A stretch of 64,000 bases of DNA. It comes from Cardiocondyla obscurior. Its lineage: Eukaryota > Arthropoda > Insecta > Hymenoptera > Formicidae. The stretch's first letter is position 1. Every line of letters begins with the position of its first letter. This document shows positions 33,758 to 44,142 of the stretch, in pieces. The translations under genes and the position numbers were made by a program. The stretch covers positions 4,004,501 to 4,068,500 of the forward strand of contig NC_091885.1 of NCBI RefSeq assembly GCF_019399895.1. Direction: 5' to 3'. The notes under the pieces were generated by a model that saw only the letters and a program-made list of their open reading frames with translations, was not told the DNA's origin and made no database searches.

Positions 33758-35200
33758 AAACACGGCACCCCGTATTATAAACAAAAACGCGAAACTGTAC
33801 ACTCACACTCACTCACATTAACTCACATAATATTCACCGCGCACTTCATAACACTTCATAACACTTCATAACACTTCATAACACTATGACTCATATTCAC
33901 CGCGCACTTTATTACATTATCACTCGTACCTAGTTTAAATTATTATAAAACAAGAAAAAATTGTTCGAATAGGACTTTAAAACTACTAAAATACGCGTCG
34001 CACAATCCGGCGTAACGCGAATCTCTCAAGCAGCAGATGCCAATTTCCCGAATTGCGTGCAGTAGCGCACGCACTATCAGTCACGTCTAACGAAACAGAA
34101 AACGACACTCCGCGAGGGACCGACGAATACTCCGGGCTATACGACGATCCATTAAAAAATAAATTAAAAACGCGAATTACTACATCCCGAAAGCGCGAAA
34201 CAATATTTCGATTACGAGAAAAGCGACCTTGTTTTGTAATAACTTAAACACGGCACCCCGTATTATAAACGAAAACGCGACACTATACACTCACACTCAC
34301 ACTCACTCACTCACATAATATTCACCGCGCACTTCATAACACTATGACTCATTACATAATAACTTAAACACGGCACCCCGTATAATATACAAAAACGCAA
34401 AACTGTACACTCACACTCACTCACATAATATTCACCGCGCACTTTATTACATTGTCACTTAGAGCGTAATTTATCATAAAACAAGGAAAAATTGTTCAAA
34501 TAGAAATTAAAAAATACTAAAATACGCATCGCACAATCCGGCGTAACGCAAATCTCTCAAGCAGAAGATGCCGTTTCCCGAATTGCATGTAATAGTAGTG
34601 ACCTTTAATAACGGCATGACTCATTGCGGCAACGGCGACTAACGCGCGTAAACTAGGGTAAAGTGCGTCACCGCGGATCGCGTACGTGAGTCCTGAAGTA
34701 CCGAAAGAAACGAGAAACGAGGGAAAAGTTGAAGAAAGGCATCTTCATGCTCTGCATGAGAGAGAACGCACGAGTGATCGCTAAGAAATCATTAGAGGCG
34801 CCTATAATGATTTCTTAGCGATCACTCATGCGTTCTCTCACACGCACGGTCGCGAACAGAACAGAACATGAAGATGCCTTCCTCCAACTTTTCCCTCGTT
34901 CTCTCGCTTCTCTCGATACTCCAAGATTCACGTACACGATCCGCGGTAAGGCCTAACGCACTCCACCCTAACTCACGCGCGTAAGCCGCTGTCACCACAG
35001 TAAGTCAGGTCATCATTGCCGGTCACTATACACTATTAGCACGTCTTACCAGACAGAAAATCGACACTCCGAGAGAGATAACGCGTACTCTGGCTGTACG
35101 ACGATTAATTAAAAAATAAATTGAAACGCGAATTATTATATCCCGAAAGCGCGAAACAATATTCCGATCACGAAAAAGCATCCTTGTTTTATGATAAAAT
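33758..35200 (+). repeat. Direct repeats of ~0.4-0.5 kb units
   Basis: The phrase aaacacggcaccccgta begins units at 33758, 34246 and 34366, each followed by tcacactcactcac microsatellite and ataatattcaccgcgcac. Unit 1 (33758-34245) is complete. Unit 2 (34246-34365) is truncated. Unit 3 (34366-35200) repeats the second half of unit 1, from caagaaaaaattgttc-like DNA (33953 and 34480) to the phrase tcccgaaagcgcgaaacaat (34187 and 35142). Unit 3 is split by a 429-bp palindromic insertion. The array has satellite-like structure but few copies. Confidence 0.85.
34598..35026. mobile_element. Palindromic MITE with TA target duplication, nested in repeat unit 3
   Basis: The element begins GTGACC at 34598 and ends GGTCAC at 35026, and is an imperfect palindrome for its whole 429 bp, centred on aggcgcct near 34797. 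Inner arms are highly alike (gatcgctaagaaatcatta against its complement). TA lies immediately outside both ends (34596-34597 and 35027-35028). The undivided copy of the host repeat (34051-34095) runs through the equivalent point without the insert, so it serves as an internal empty site. There is no open frame of note. A TA duplication fits Tc1/mariner-type mobilisation, but the superfamily is inferred. Confidence 0.8.
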
Positions 35201-35898
35201 AACGTTCTCCGCGCACTAGATCACTCGCGGGATATTCACGACACTTCCGTTAAATCTTTAAACACGACCCTGAGACGTAAACGCGGTCTAACTGTCACTT
35301 TAATCCTTCGGTCGGTGTAACGAACGACACAAAACTTGCACGAAGCACCGGTATAAAACGCGCCGCGATATAAAATATTCCTACCGCGGTAGACACTCGC
35401 GGGATAATCTACGACACTTCCTATTAACCTTGGATCCCGACACAAAAATCTAACTGTCACTTCAAGCGAGGTCCACGTCACCTTGTTGCGCGGTCAAAAG
35501 TCGTCGGTAGAATGACCGCGAAAACTTCCCCCAACCCCTTCAATGTTTTCCCTACTATCGCGCGGGATATTCTCTACCCCCTTGTGTTACCCCCACCGGG
35601 GGGTATTCACTATCCCGCTTTTTACCTTTACCGTTATTCAAAACACGCAACCACCTTTTTCGTTAAATTTTAAATTTCGACTCGAGAAATCAATAGCTCA
35701 ATAATTATCGAATAGAACAGAATATTAATTATAATTTCATTATCCCGCGGATATTCACTATCCCGCGTTGTATTTCTACCGCGCTTTAGAACGCGTTACC
35801 GCCTTTTCTTGTTAAATTTTTGATTTTGATTCAAGAAATCGATAGCTCAATAAGACATCGAACAGAACAGAATATTAATTGTAATTTTTTTGTTTCAG

Positions 35899-36156
35899 AT
35901 AGTACTCCAGCATTGAAGGAAGGACCGACCCGACATTCCGCAGACATCCTGAGAAGAGGAGGAGGACCAAGAAGGGTATCATGCATCGGTGGAATAACTT
36001 TTAGGTGAGAATTAATTCTTTTTTATAAAATCTTTATTAAAATAAAGCTTTATCTTTACATTAATTTAAATGCTAACATATCTACAATAATATGTTTTAT
36101 TTTATGTTACAGTCACCGGCAGAACTTTAGAACTCCGCTGAAGCTCATGCAGATTG
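35899..36156 (+). pseudogene. Broken inverted copy of the exons at 33442-33626
   Basis: On the plus strand, exon-like pieces 35899-36004 and 36113-36156 keep their acceptors (tttcag, gttacag) and donors (gtgaga in both). They match exons 1 and 2 of the possible gene on the minus strand at 33442-33626. The second piece has 44 bases against 37, due to a 7-base insertion (about 36122-36129) that brings a TAG into the original frame. The first piece also lost the matching start. It may still be transcribed as non-coding RNA. Confidence 0.4.
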
Positions 36157-36163
36157 GTGAGAC

Positions 36164-36670
36164 GTATAATTTTTTTTTCGTAGTTTGTAATTGGGGTTTT
36201 TAAAAAAATACCGCGCGCATGGTTTCTTCTAGTATATAAAAATTAACATAATCAAGATAGAATAATGTCATAAGTGAGAATCACTTAAGCTTTGGTGTAG
36301 ATGGTAACTAAGTTTTCATTCAAATAGCTTGTGCTTTAAATTTAATTTAATAATTGAATAATTAGGTGAATAATTAATTAATTTCATTTAGATAGCTGAG
36401 TAATTATTAATCACCGTGACCAGTTATAATTATTAAAGAACTGACCCGCCGTTTCAAACTGAGATGACACAGTTCATCTTGATAAATTTCTTTTTTTATT
36501 TTTTATTAAAATTGAAGAAAGTATTGTTCACACTCTTTACAAGTATATCAAAGTTTATTAATGTGGCAAAAAAAAAACAGGATTTAGATCCCTTACAAAA
36601 TAATCTTTCGTAAAGATATATTGCTTGCTTCGACACGCTTTCCGACAGTTAAGTATGCTCAAATAAAAAA
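36164..36670. other. AT-rich spacer; partial fold-back family II similarity
   Basis: The TSEN54 3' flank. 36248-36287 resembles the right arm of the fold-back at 41592-41690 (agatagaataatgtcataag, then gtgagaatcacttaagctt). No gene is seen. Confidence 0.4.
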
Positions 36671-39555
36671 TTAAATTATGTTTGGCGTCGTAATAATACC
36701 CGGCTGTATATACGATATCGACATCGACACGTATGCTAATATTATCTGAGAACCTTTTGCGTCCTGCTGTAAGCGATTCAACTCGACCGGCTGGAGAATC
36801 GAGTCTTCTTTCCTGCAATTTAATTAAAAATTACTTTAAAATAATAATTAAAATAAAATAAACTATAATAATTGAACATCATTTAATTATTATATTTAGT
36901 ATAGTTTTAATTGTAGCAGATAATACCTTATCACTACCAGGCTGTACAACGGCTGACCAGGATTCGCTTTTCTATAATGATGCACGCAGGAATATACGTT
37001 GTACGATATCTTATATTTGCTTTTCTTCCTTCTGACGCTTCTTTCTGGCGCTGATTTTATTATAGCGAGCTTATTAAACACTTCTGCCAGAGAAAACGCG
37101 TTCCTTGGACCGACTAAAGGATGCAGAAGCTTTACAACCCGCACTTCCGTGCAGTCTTCTTCGTTTTCACTTTTGTTTTTATAATCCTCGTCGTCGATAG
37201 TAATGGTTTTCTCTTCGGACCACTTTTTCTTCAACTCCACCCACGAAGCGGCTCCTAGACGTGTCGTGAACGAAGGCCGATTAATGGTCTCGTGGCCGAC
37301 TAGACTGTTAGCATCGTCGTATCGTCGTCGTACAACGGAATGCGCATTGCCGTGCACAAACGTATTTTCTCTTTCTATCGTTCTCCTCTGGCAAAATCTC
37401 TGCTGCCACACGTCATTGTGATAGAAATTGTGCCGCAGTTGATTCTCTATGAACAAATTCCTCGTCCGAAATCCGTCCACGATCGGCATCATAAAATTGT
37501 TCATCTGTATAGTGAGGCTTCTCTGCTGAACGGCGTTCCCGTGATTTCCGAAAGCAACGTACGTGTTTTGAAACACGTTCTGCGTGTGCATGAGTCTATT
37601 CTGCAGGTAAACGTCCGAGGTAAGGTAATTGACCGCGTAAGGTAGGCCAATGTTAGTCCCGTGCATTTGGTCTAGAGAATAGAACGATCGCGACGAGCTG
37701 CGCAGGATTGAGCGTTGATTCTGAAAGAAAGCGTTCCTATTGTTGACGGCGAGCGGGCTTCTGGAGTGAAATGCAATTTGCCTTCTAATCCTATTCTCTT
37801 TGCAGTTCTGTCGCGCTCGTTTGTCATTCTCCTGCATGTTTAAAATCATCGTTCGATTGTATTGGTACAAGCTCCTTTGAGGTCTTACGTTTTGCGGTAT
37901 ATATCGCTTGGATATTTTCTCATTGATCTCCGACTGGAGAGCGATATTCGGCAGCAAATTCAGCATTTCCATTCTCGTCATGCAGCGCGGTAATTCCTGA
38001 ATCTCGTCGTCTGACAACTCGATCACCTAATTAAAAAAATTAAGTTATTTTCATTGATCTTTTTTTTTAAGCTGAGAAATTATTTATTTTCAGTTAATAG
38101 CTTGCGGTGGGCGTCTGAAAATATTTTACCTCGTGCTTGGGTGGTTTTTTTTCGTGCGAATCGTCAGTTTGCGTGAACATCTTTCGTTTCTCCGGGTATT
38201 TTGCACTTTTGTCTGTAAAATTAGTATCGATTATAGAAATATCCGGGTGTGATAATTTATCGTTTCTCTTAGGCAGCTGCTTAACGTTACGCTGAATGCG
38301 GGAACCTGGCCACTTCGACGGTTTGTCTCGAAGGATCTTGATATTGCCTAACAAAGTTTCGTCTGCAATTATCTCTGGTTTAGAATTTCGATTTTTTTCT
38401 TCGGCATTCGTATTACTTTCCTCGTTGCTCTCTCCTCGGGAAGTAGCCGGTTTGTTTCCACATTCCTGACTTTCTACGCTATTTACAACCTGATCTACTA
38501 GACTGCACACTATTTGCTCCACGGATTCTTGTAGGCCTGCCTTTTCATGGTGCTTTGTGCTATGATTAACATGGGATTTACTTAAAGTTTCTGGAATATC
38601 CTGCACTAATATTAGCTGCGGTTTCTGTACACTCTGCTTATTCTGCGATTGATTGTCGGACATTCTCAATCCAGTCTCAGGTTCGACAATAATTTTCCGC
38701 TTGACGGTAGTGAGCTCGTCCGATCTGCTACACTTATCTGACTCCTCGTAAATGTAGCGCTGTATGTGATAACCGTAACGTATCAATTGACTGTAGACTC
38801 TGTATTCTTCCAAAGTACACGTCAAGTTGTCGATCAAGATTTCATATGCCTGCTGAATCGAGCATGACAAATCGTTCCAAAAGAGTTCAAGGCAATTCTG
38901 AAGCAAACGATAAAAAATATATAATTAAACTTGACTTAATTAGAAAGGCATCGGCGGAGAAAACGAGATGCAAACGAAAACGTACGGTCTCTAGGAGAAA
39001 CAGCGCTTCTTCCGGCAATAAATACAAGGAACCGTTTTTCTCCAAGCCAAAATTACTCCAATCCTGCCCGGATCTCTTTGTAACGAGAGCCTTCTTCTGA
39101 GCGGGCAGCCACTCGGCGCTGGCCAGCTCCGAAATACGTTCGACCCTTTCGATATTCAACAGGTCTCTGCGATTCTTAAGTCCCTTCTCTATCTGAATAT
39201 TCTGAAGCCAGGAGTTATCAGGCTCGAAGTGTTTCTTTCCATTTCTGGGCAATGTTTTCAGGGATCTCTCCCATTCCTCTAGCACACAGTTGTTAATGCC
39301 CTTGCTGCGTAATAATTCTTTGGCCCTGCAAAGGAGATATCAGTTCTCTTTAATCATGAAACAAACAACGCGATTCCTAATTAAGTGACCGTCTAACGTC
39401 GCAAGTAACCTGTTAATTAATTAAACCAAAATTAAAATACAATCGCTGACGATTAATTAAATTTTGCGAATTATTGCAGCGAGATATCGGCAAGGTTGGT
39501 GGATTGAAACTCACGTTAGCTTGTTGCACGGTAGTTTTTTAGGCGGCTCGTCCAT
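36671..39555 (-). CDS. TSEN54: tRNA-splicing endonuclease subunit Sen54 (TSEN54)
   Basis: Five exons on the minus strand: 39515-39555, 38986-39325, 38130-38897, 36927-38026, 36671-36812; phases agree; 796 residues (human 526). TSEN54 is a structural subunit of the nuclear enzyme that cuts introns from pre-tRNAs. The N-terminal domain is recognised by AKELLRSKG, RVERISELASAEW and GSLYLLPEEALFLLETNCLELF, then SIQQAYEIL and VYSQLIRYGYHIQRY. The C-terminal endonuclease-like fold is recognised by HYRKANPGQPLYSLVV near the end of exon 4. Between them lies a poorly conserved linker: Glu/Ser/Asn-rich in exon 3, then Asn/Gln/Arg-rich in exon 4 (roughly residues 400-620). This linker explains the extra length. 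Exon 1 codes for only 13 residues (MDEPPKKLPCNKL). Confidence 0.9.
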
Positions 39556-39923
39556 GACGGTAAATAAGCATCTACGGGGGATACTGCTGCGGAACGTGAC
39601 TCGTGACGTCGCGGCTACAGCTGGTTATGGCAGCAAATACAGTTTGTGCCACCTTGTATAACCTATTACCACGTTTGGCTTTATACTCCATTCGCCGGTG
39701 ACGAGATGGCAGCTCGCAGCAGAGTTCTTTAACGCTACGAAATATTCGTACAAACGGGAGTCAACTCCAATTTAATCAGACTATTCTTTTCCTCAAGGTA
39801 CGTCGTTGCATTGTAATTTTTGCACGTTTATTCTAGTAAAAGACACAGTGTTTTGGTATAGTTTGGTAATGCGCGATCGCCGAAGCACGCTGAAACCGGT
39901 AGAACATCGCCGCGGTGGTCAAG
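39556..39923. promoter_or_regulatory. Divergent promoter region of TSEN54 and RBFA
   Basis: Start codons of the two genes are 368 bp apart and the genes point away from each other, so one bidirectional promoter is likely. The stretch carries tgactcgtgacgtcgcggc at 39598, with a GACGTC core. No TATA box is evident. Both products act in RNA or ribosome biology. Confidence 0.55.
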
Positions 39924-41122
39924 ATGCAAAATTCACGTTCTTTCATCGTGTGTCACCAAGTATCCAGGTGCATCAGCTCGTCCAGCGTGTGTTCAGATAT
40001 CAATAGAGAAGGTAAATTTATGAAAAAGTTAATGAACGGAGGTCGCAAATCGAAAAAGTAAGTGACTGCTTTACGTAACCTAAAATGTGCAATATTTTTT
40101 TACTAACGTTGTTTTTACTTTGCAGGAAATGGTACGACATTAACACAGAATTACGCGATTCGAGTTTTAGTCTGACTGAAAAGTCTCCTTCCATGCGGAC
40201 CCAGCGTAGAATGGTAATTCGAGATAAACTTTTCATGGAGCATATAACGGACATACTTTCTATGGGACAATTATCCAACATTTTAAATAGAGATATCGAG
40301 GTCACTAATGTAAAGATAACTCGAGATTTTAAGTACGTCAATGTGTTTTATGCACCTAGCAAGGACGAAGATTCGTTAAATCCAGAAATATTACGAAAGT
40401 GTGCAGGGATTATTCGGCATGAGCTGTCGCAACTTCACGTCATAGGGATAGTTCCACCTATCCAGTTTGTTCCAGACAAGGATTATTTCATACAGAAAAG
40501 TGTTGAGAAACGACTAGCGATGCTCGATTTCGAGGATAGTAAAATCTCGTCTTCAGAGCAACTGCAGCTTGACGATTACAACACCGATAAAACTTTGTAC
40601 AAAGAATCAAGTGGAAATGACAATCCTGAGGAATTTCACTTGCAATTGCCGATAATGAGACATGACGTATTGGGATTAGATCATCACAAAATCATGTCGC
40701 GGGTAATCCAGCTTATGTTCTTATCGATAAAAGATACATGTATTAAATATAAAAGTAAAAAAAAAATAATTTTGTTAAATTTATTACAGATTACTAGTGC
40801 AATAACAAAATCGAAAAAGACTGCTCAAAAACGAGCGTTAAATATGGATACTATAAATGATTTAGATGAAAGTCCCGACGACTCAAACTTAAAAAAACCG
40901 GGAAAGTTCCTAACTCGGAAAGAGCAACAAGATATCTTTTCCGATTTTCTAAGGAAAAGACAAAAGGAGAACAAACGAAATTATAAATTAAGACAAAAAT
41001 CGTTGAATGGCTTTGAAGAAGTAGATAACGAAGAATTTAATTACGAAGATGATATCGAAGATGATATCGAAGATGATATCGACACCTATGTCAATGAGTT
41101 TGAGGATGAGACGCAAAAATAA
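39924..41122 (+). CDS. RBFA: Mitochondrial ribosome-binding factor A (RBFA)
   Basis: Three exons: 39924-40057, 40126-40702, 40790-41122; 347 residues. RBFA assists maturation of the small mitochondrial ribosomal subunit. The first 44 residues are Ser/Arg/Lys-rich with few acids, as expected of a mitochondrial targeting peptide. The core RbfA KH-like domain covers about residues 75-165 (RMVIRDKLFMEHITDIL, NRDIEVTNVKITRDFKYVN, IIRHELSQLHVIGIVPPIQF). A conserved downstream motif is RHDVLGLDHHKIMSR, at the exon 2 border. The tail is Lys-rich then very acidic, with a 12-base repeat encoding DDIE three times near 41048-41085. Intron 2 (87 bp) has no stop and keeps frame, so retention would add 29 residues. 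An AATAAA is at 41205, 83 bp past the stop. Confidence 0.88.
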
Positions 41123-42056
41123 TTTGGATACAATTAATTTTAGAACAATTTTTATTCAATAGAAATATAATACTAATGCTTGATTTTCTGTACATGTGTG
41201 TTACAATAAATAATTTATTAGTATACTTGTATTATATAATGTACATAAAATGTTATCACGAGATAATACAACTGTACTCTATTATACAATATGTAAAATA
41301 TTGTTAGAAAACAATGCAACTGTACAACATATAATCTGTTGTAAGATAATGTAATTAATAACAAGAACAATAACGCTCACTCTTTATTAGATTATTATGG
41401 CCTGTGTTAGTAAAGCTACGTCTGTACACAATGTACAAATTTTTATTACAGCTACGTTCAAGCATTTTGATCCCTTCCGACTTGTGTGAATTTTTTACGA
41501 CACGCTGTGTAAAAAACACTTAACTGATAACACATCATATCAATTAAAAACAATAGTTGCTTAAAAACAAAAGCTGTTTCCCATTGACATAAAACTCAGG
41601 TAATTTTCACTCGCGATGTCCATCTATTTTCCTTCAACATTTATTAAATAATCAAAATAGAACGACGTCGCAAGTGAGAGTTACGAGCTTGTGTTTAAAT
41701 GAAAGGCAGCGATTATTTTAGGACAAGATTACACTATTCTAATATCCTCGCGCGTTCGCAGTATTGCATTGTCACTTTCAAAACCGAAAATAGAATATAT
41801 TAAAGATTTCGTACTTTTTTTTATAATATACACGTATCGATATATTTATAATTTAGCGTTTAATCGATGTCCGTCAGTTTCCACTCTTTGCGTTACTATA
41901 TCTACAATTATATAAAGTTTGTGTCACGGCACAAATTTACTATCGTATGTTTAATACATCCTTCGTGCGAGTCTTTACCTCACGTATGTTACATCGTACC
42001 AGTTAGCAAAACCGGAATGTCTTTTCTATAAAAAGTTTCTCACTAACAAGTTTTGA
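41123..42056. other. Convergent spacer of RBFA and ABHD4-like gene
   Basis: AT-rich 3' flanks of two convergent genes. It has the RBFA polyadenylation signal at 41205-41210 and several runs resembling acaatgcaactgtacaa near 41270-41340. A fold-back element at 41592-41690 is listed separately. No gene is seen. Confidence 0.5.
41592..41690. mobile_element. Fold-back element, family II
   Basis: Left arm 41592-41630 (containing cactcgcgatgtcc) and right arm 41653-41690 (containing gacgtcgcaagtgag) are imperfect reverse complements with a 22-bp spacer. A related single arm lies at 36248-36287. It differs from family I in sequence. Size and lack of coding capacity suit a short non-autonomous element. 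Confidence 0.4.
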
Positions 42057-44142
42057 TTAAACCTTCGATTCTGTCGACTCTGACGAATTCAGGTTCTTTT
42101 CCTCTGATTGTCGTTCTTGAACCGCCTCGTCGGGTAAATTTATGTCTATTTCTTGATCGCTTACGAGATTAGATGGATACAAATTAGACGATGTCAAGTG
42201 AGGTATCGAATCGCTTAAAGCGCACGCTTCCAATATATGTTTGTTAAAAGTGTCGCTCTTATCCGCGTAAACGTGATGGCCAGCTCCAGTAATCACCTGC
42301 GATTTATTTAACGTGGATAAGTTACATTGTAAATTAATACTTTTTTTTTTTAATGTCATTTATTTGCGTGATTATACGTGATGTATTTTCTCACCTGAAC
42401 GTTAACATACGACGAGGCTCGATGTTGTTTAATTGTTTCCCCAGCTGAATTGTCAACCCACGATCTGCTACCGTAAAGTAACGTTATAGGAATATCCTCG
42501 TTCAACTTATCCATTCGTTTAACAATCGGATTTTTTGCCCAGCCAAAGCCATGCATCATTGCATGAAACGCGCTCTCACCTCTGTGAATCGAACACATCA
42601 CGCAATCGTAGCGCGGTTTAGAAATTTACGTATGTTAATTATATACTTTATGTTACATATAGGCGGGTGACTTGTAACTTACGAAGGTGTCTGCGCATTG
42701 CATTGATGTATATATTGTGAAATCACAGCGGTGTCATCCTTTAGTAAAGGAGTGAACTTCTTCACGATATCAGGTCTCGTCTTCTCGATAAGCCATTGTC
42801 CTACAGATAAGTACTTTTGTTTAATAATGTGAAAAACGTATAATGAGTAGCTATTGTATTCATGTTAAAATATTGCGTATGCTTCACAGTAACACTTACC
42901 GAATGGCCCGGCGACTCTGACCGCCCACAGAGGATTCAAAGGCTGGACTGCGAACGCCAAGGCTTTGACCCAGAACGGTATGTTCGTCTTCGTTGTAACA
43001 TCACTCGGCCTCTCCGGAAAGCCCCAGGGATCGGCTAATATGAGATGCTTCACCCTTTCGGGATGGTGCATGGTGTAAGATGCCGCGAGAAAGCCACCCA
43101 TCGAATGGCCTAGTAATACAAATTTTTCCAGCTGCATTTCTCGTCTCCATTCCTCCACGGAACGTACTAGCTGCTCCTCGGCTTTCTGCGCCTCATTACT
43201 GAAAACAGGTCTGCTACTTCTGCCGAATCCTAGAAAAAAAAAATAAATAAATAAAAAAGCGTACCATACGTGAATGCAATCTTTTTATTTAATAATGAAA
43301 ACTATTAAACGTATTTGTGTTGCATTTAGTTGTGAAAAAAACTCACAGATTTATGTATCAAGCAACGTGTCTGTAATAGCTACAAAGTTCAGTGATTTGA
43401 TTAGTCATGTAGATGAGTCACGTATTTGTGGAGTGGCTAATGATAAAATAACAAAAGCAGAAAAAAAATCGAATTATTAGATTGCGTTGCATTCTAGCGT
43501 TGTTACTTGGCATAGAAATTGAAACGCAGGCAGTTTTACAGATTGACGTCAAAATGGGATGCAAAAATAAAGAGAATAAAATCGATTACGTCCCAGTATG
43601 TTATTAATACCGAATTAACGATGTAAGTCATCGATTTCATTCTCCTTATTTTTGCCATTGCGACGCTAATCATTAAATCAGGCCAGATGCCGTTCAATGC
43701 ATTATTTCAAAGTTGTTGCTTTCAGACATTTCTTCATTTACCCAATATGTCTATGGCGTACACTGGCCTCTGAGACGCAAGCGCATCCAAGTTCAAGCAC
43801 CACAACGCTACCCCGGCTCCCAAGCCGTGTAGCAGTACAATGGGCACCTTCGGCGACTCTTCGTTCAGCGAAATGGTCCAGATTTTGTCCGCTGGGCCCA
43901 CCACCGGCCCGATGTCAACGAACCATCCGCGATACGCCGTCTTCAAGCCTGGAATGGTCAATACTTTTGCGATTAATCGGCACGCAATCGGCCTACCTCC
44001 GATCGTTGACGTTTAAGTATTCATATTTATCTCATTATTATCTCATAATCCGTCTCACTTACACGACAAAATTTTCTTTTCAGCGGCGCGCAGCATGGTG
44101 GAAGACGAGCCGGACCAGCTAAGCCATCCCCAGATCCAGCTG
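42057..44142 (-). CDS. ABHD4/ABHD5-family alpha/beta hydrolase (pummelig-like)
   Basis: Exons on the minus strand: 44063-44096 (from first ATG; exon probably begins 44142), 43742-43948, 42900-43229, 42683-42800, 42395-42581, 42057-42296; 371 residues from ATG 44096. The family acts on N-acyl phospholipids (ABHD4) or co-activates triglyceride lipase (ABHD5); Drosophila has one gene, pummelig. Visible: PIVLLHGLGAG (oxyanion region), GHSMGG with Ser123 numbered from that ATG, ADPWGFPERP, and AGHHVYAD containing the HX4D motif. The nucleophile serine is present, as in ABHD4 and unlike vertebrate ABHD5 (Asn). In-frame sequence before the ATG reads WIWGWLSWSGSSST, resembling the Trp-rich lipid-droplet segment of ABHD5, so the true start is probably in an unidentified upstream exon. 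A 60-residue acidic tail follows the fold. Confidence 0.9.

Larger units (their letters stand above)
33435..36163. repeat. Large inverted duplication with diverged arms (~2.7 kb)
   Basis: The sequence 33435-33615 matches the reverse complement of about 35935-36163. Shared landmarks on the left are caatctgcatgagcttcagc-like DNA at 33441, the gccggtgactgtaacat splice region at 33471, and ccgatgcaggatacc at 33575; their counterparts are at 36156, 36120 and 35985. The centre of symmetry is near 34797, the same as that of the palindromic element at 34598-35026. Between the outer arms lie direct repeats and several copies of cgcgggatattc-like DNA (35220-35770). A 10-bp tandem repeat cacttcataa occurs four times at 33842-33881. 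The block may be an unclassified long-inverted-repeat element or an inverted segmental duplication of a gene's 5' end. Confidence 0.7.

Noticed and set aside
34053..34247. 64-codon frame in direct-repeat unit 1
   Set aside because: Lies in repeat DNA and is not kept open in the equivalent part of unit 3.
40703..40789. Continuous RBFA frame through intron 2 as a single exon
   Set aside because: GT-AG borders, AT-rich content and the family's expected continuation after the DHHKIMSR segment favour splicing; retention is kept as a finding only.
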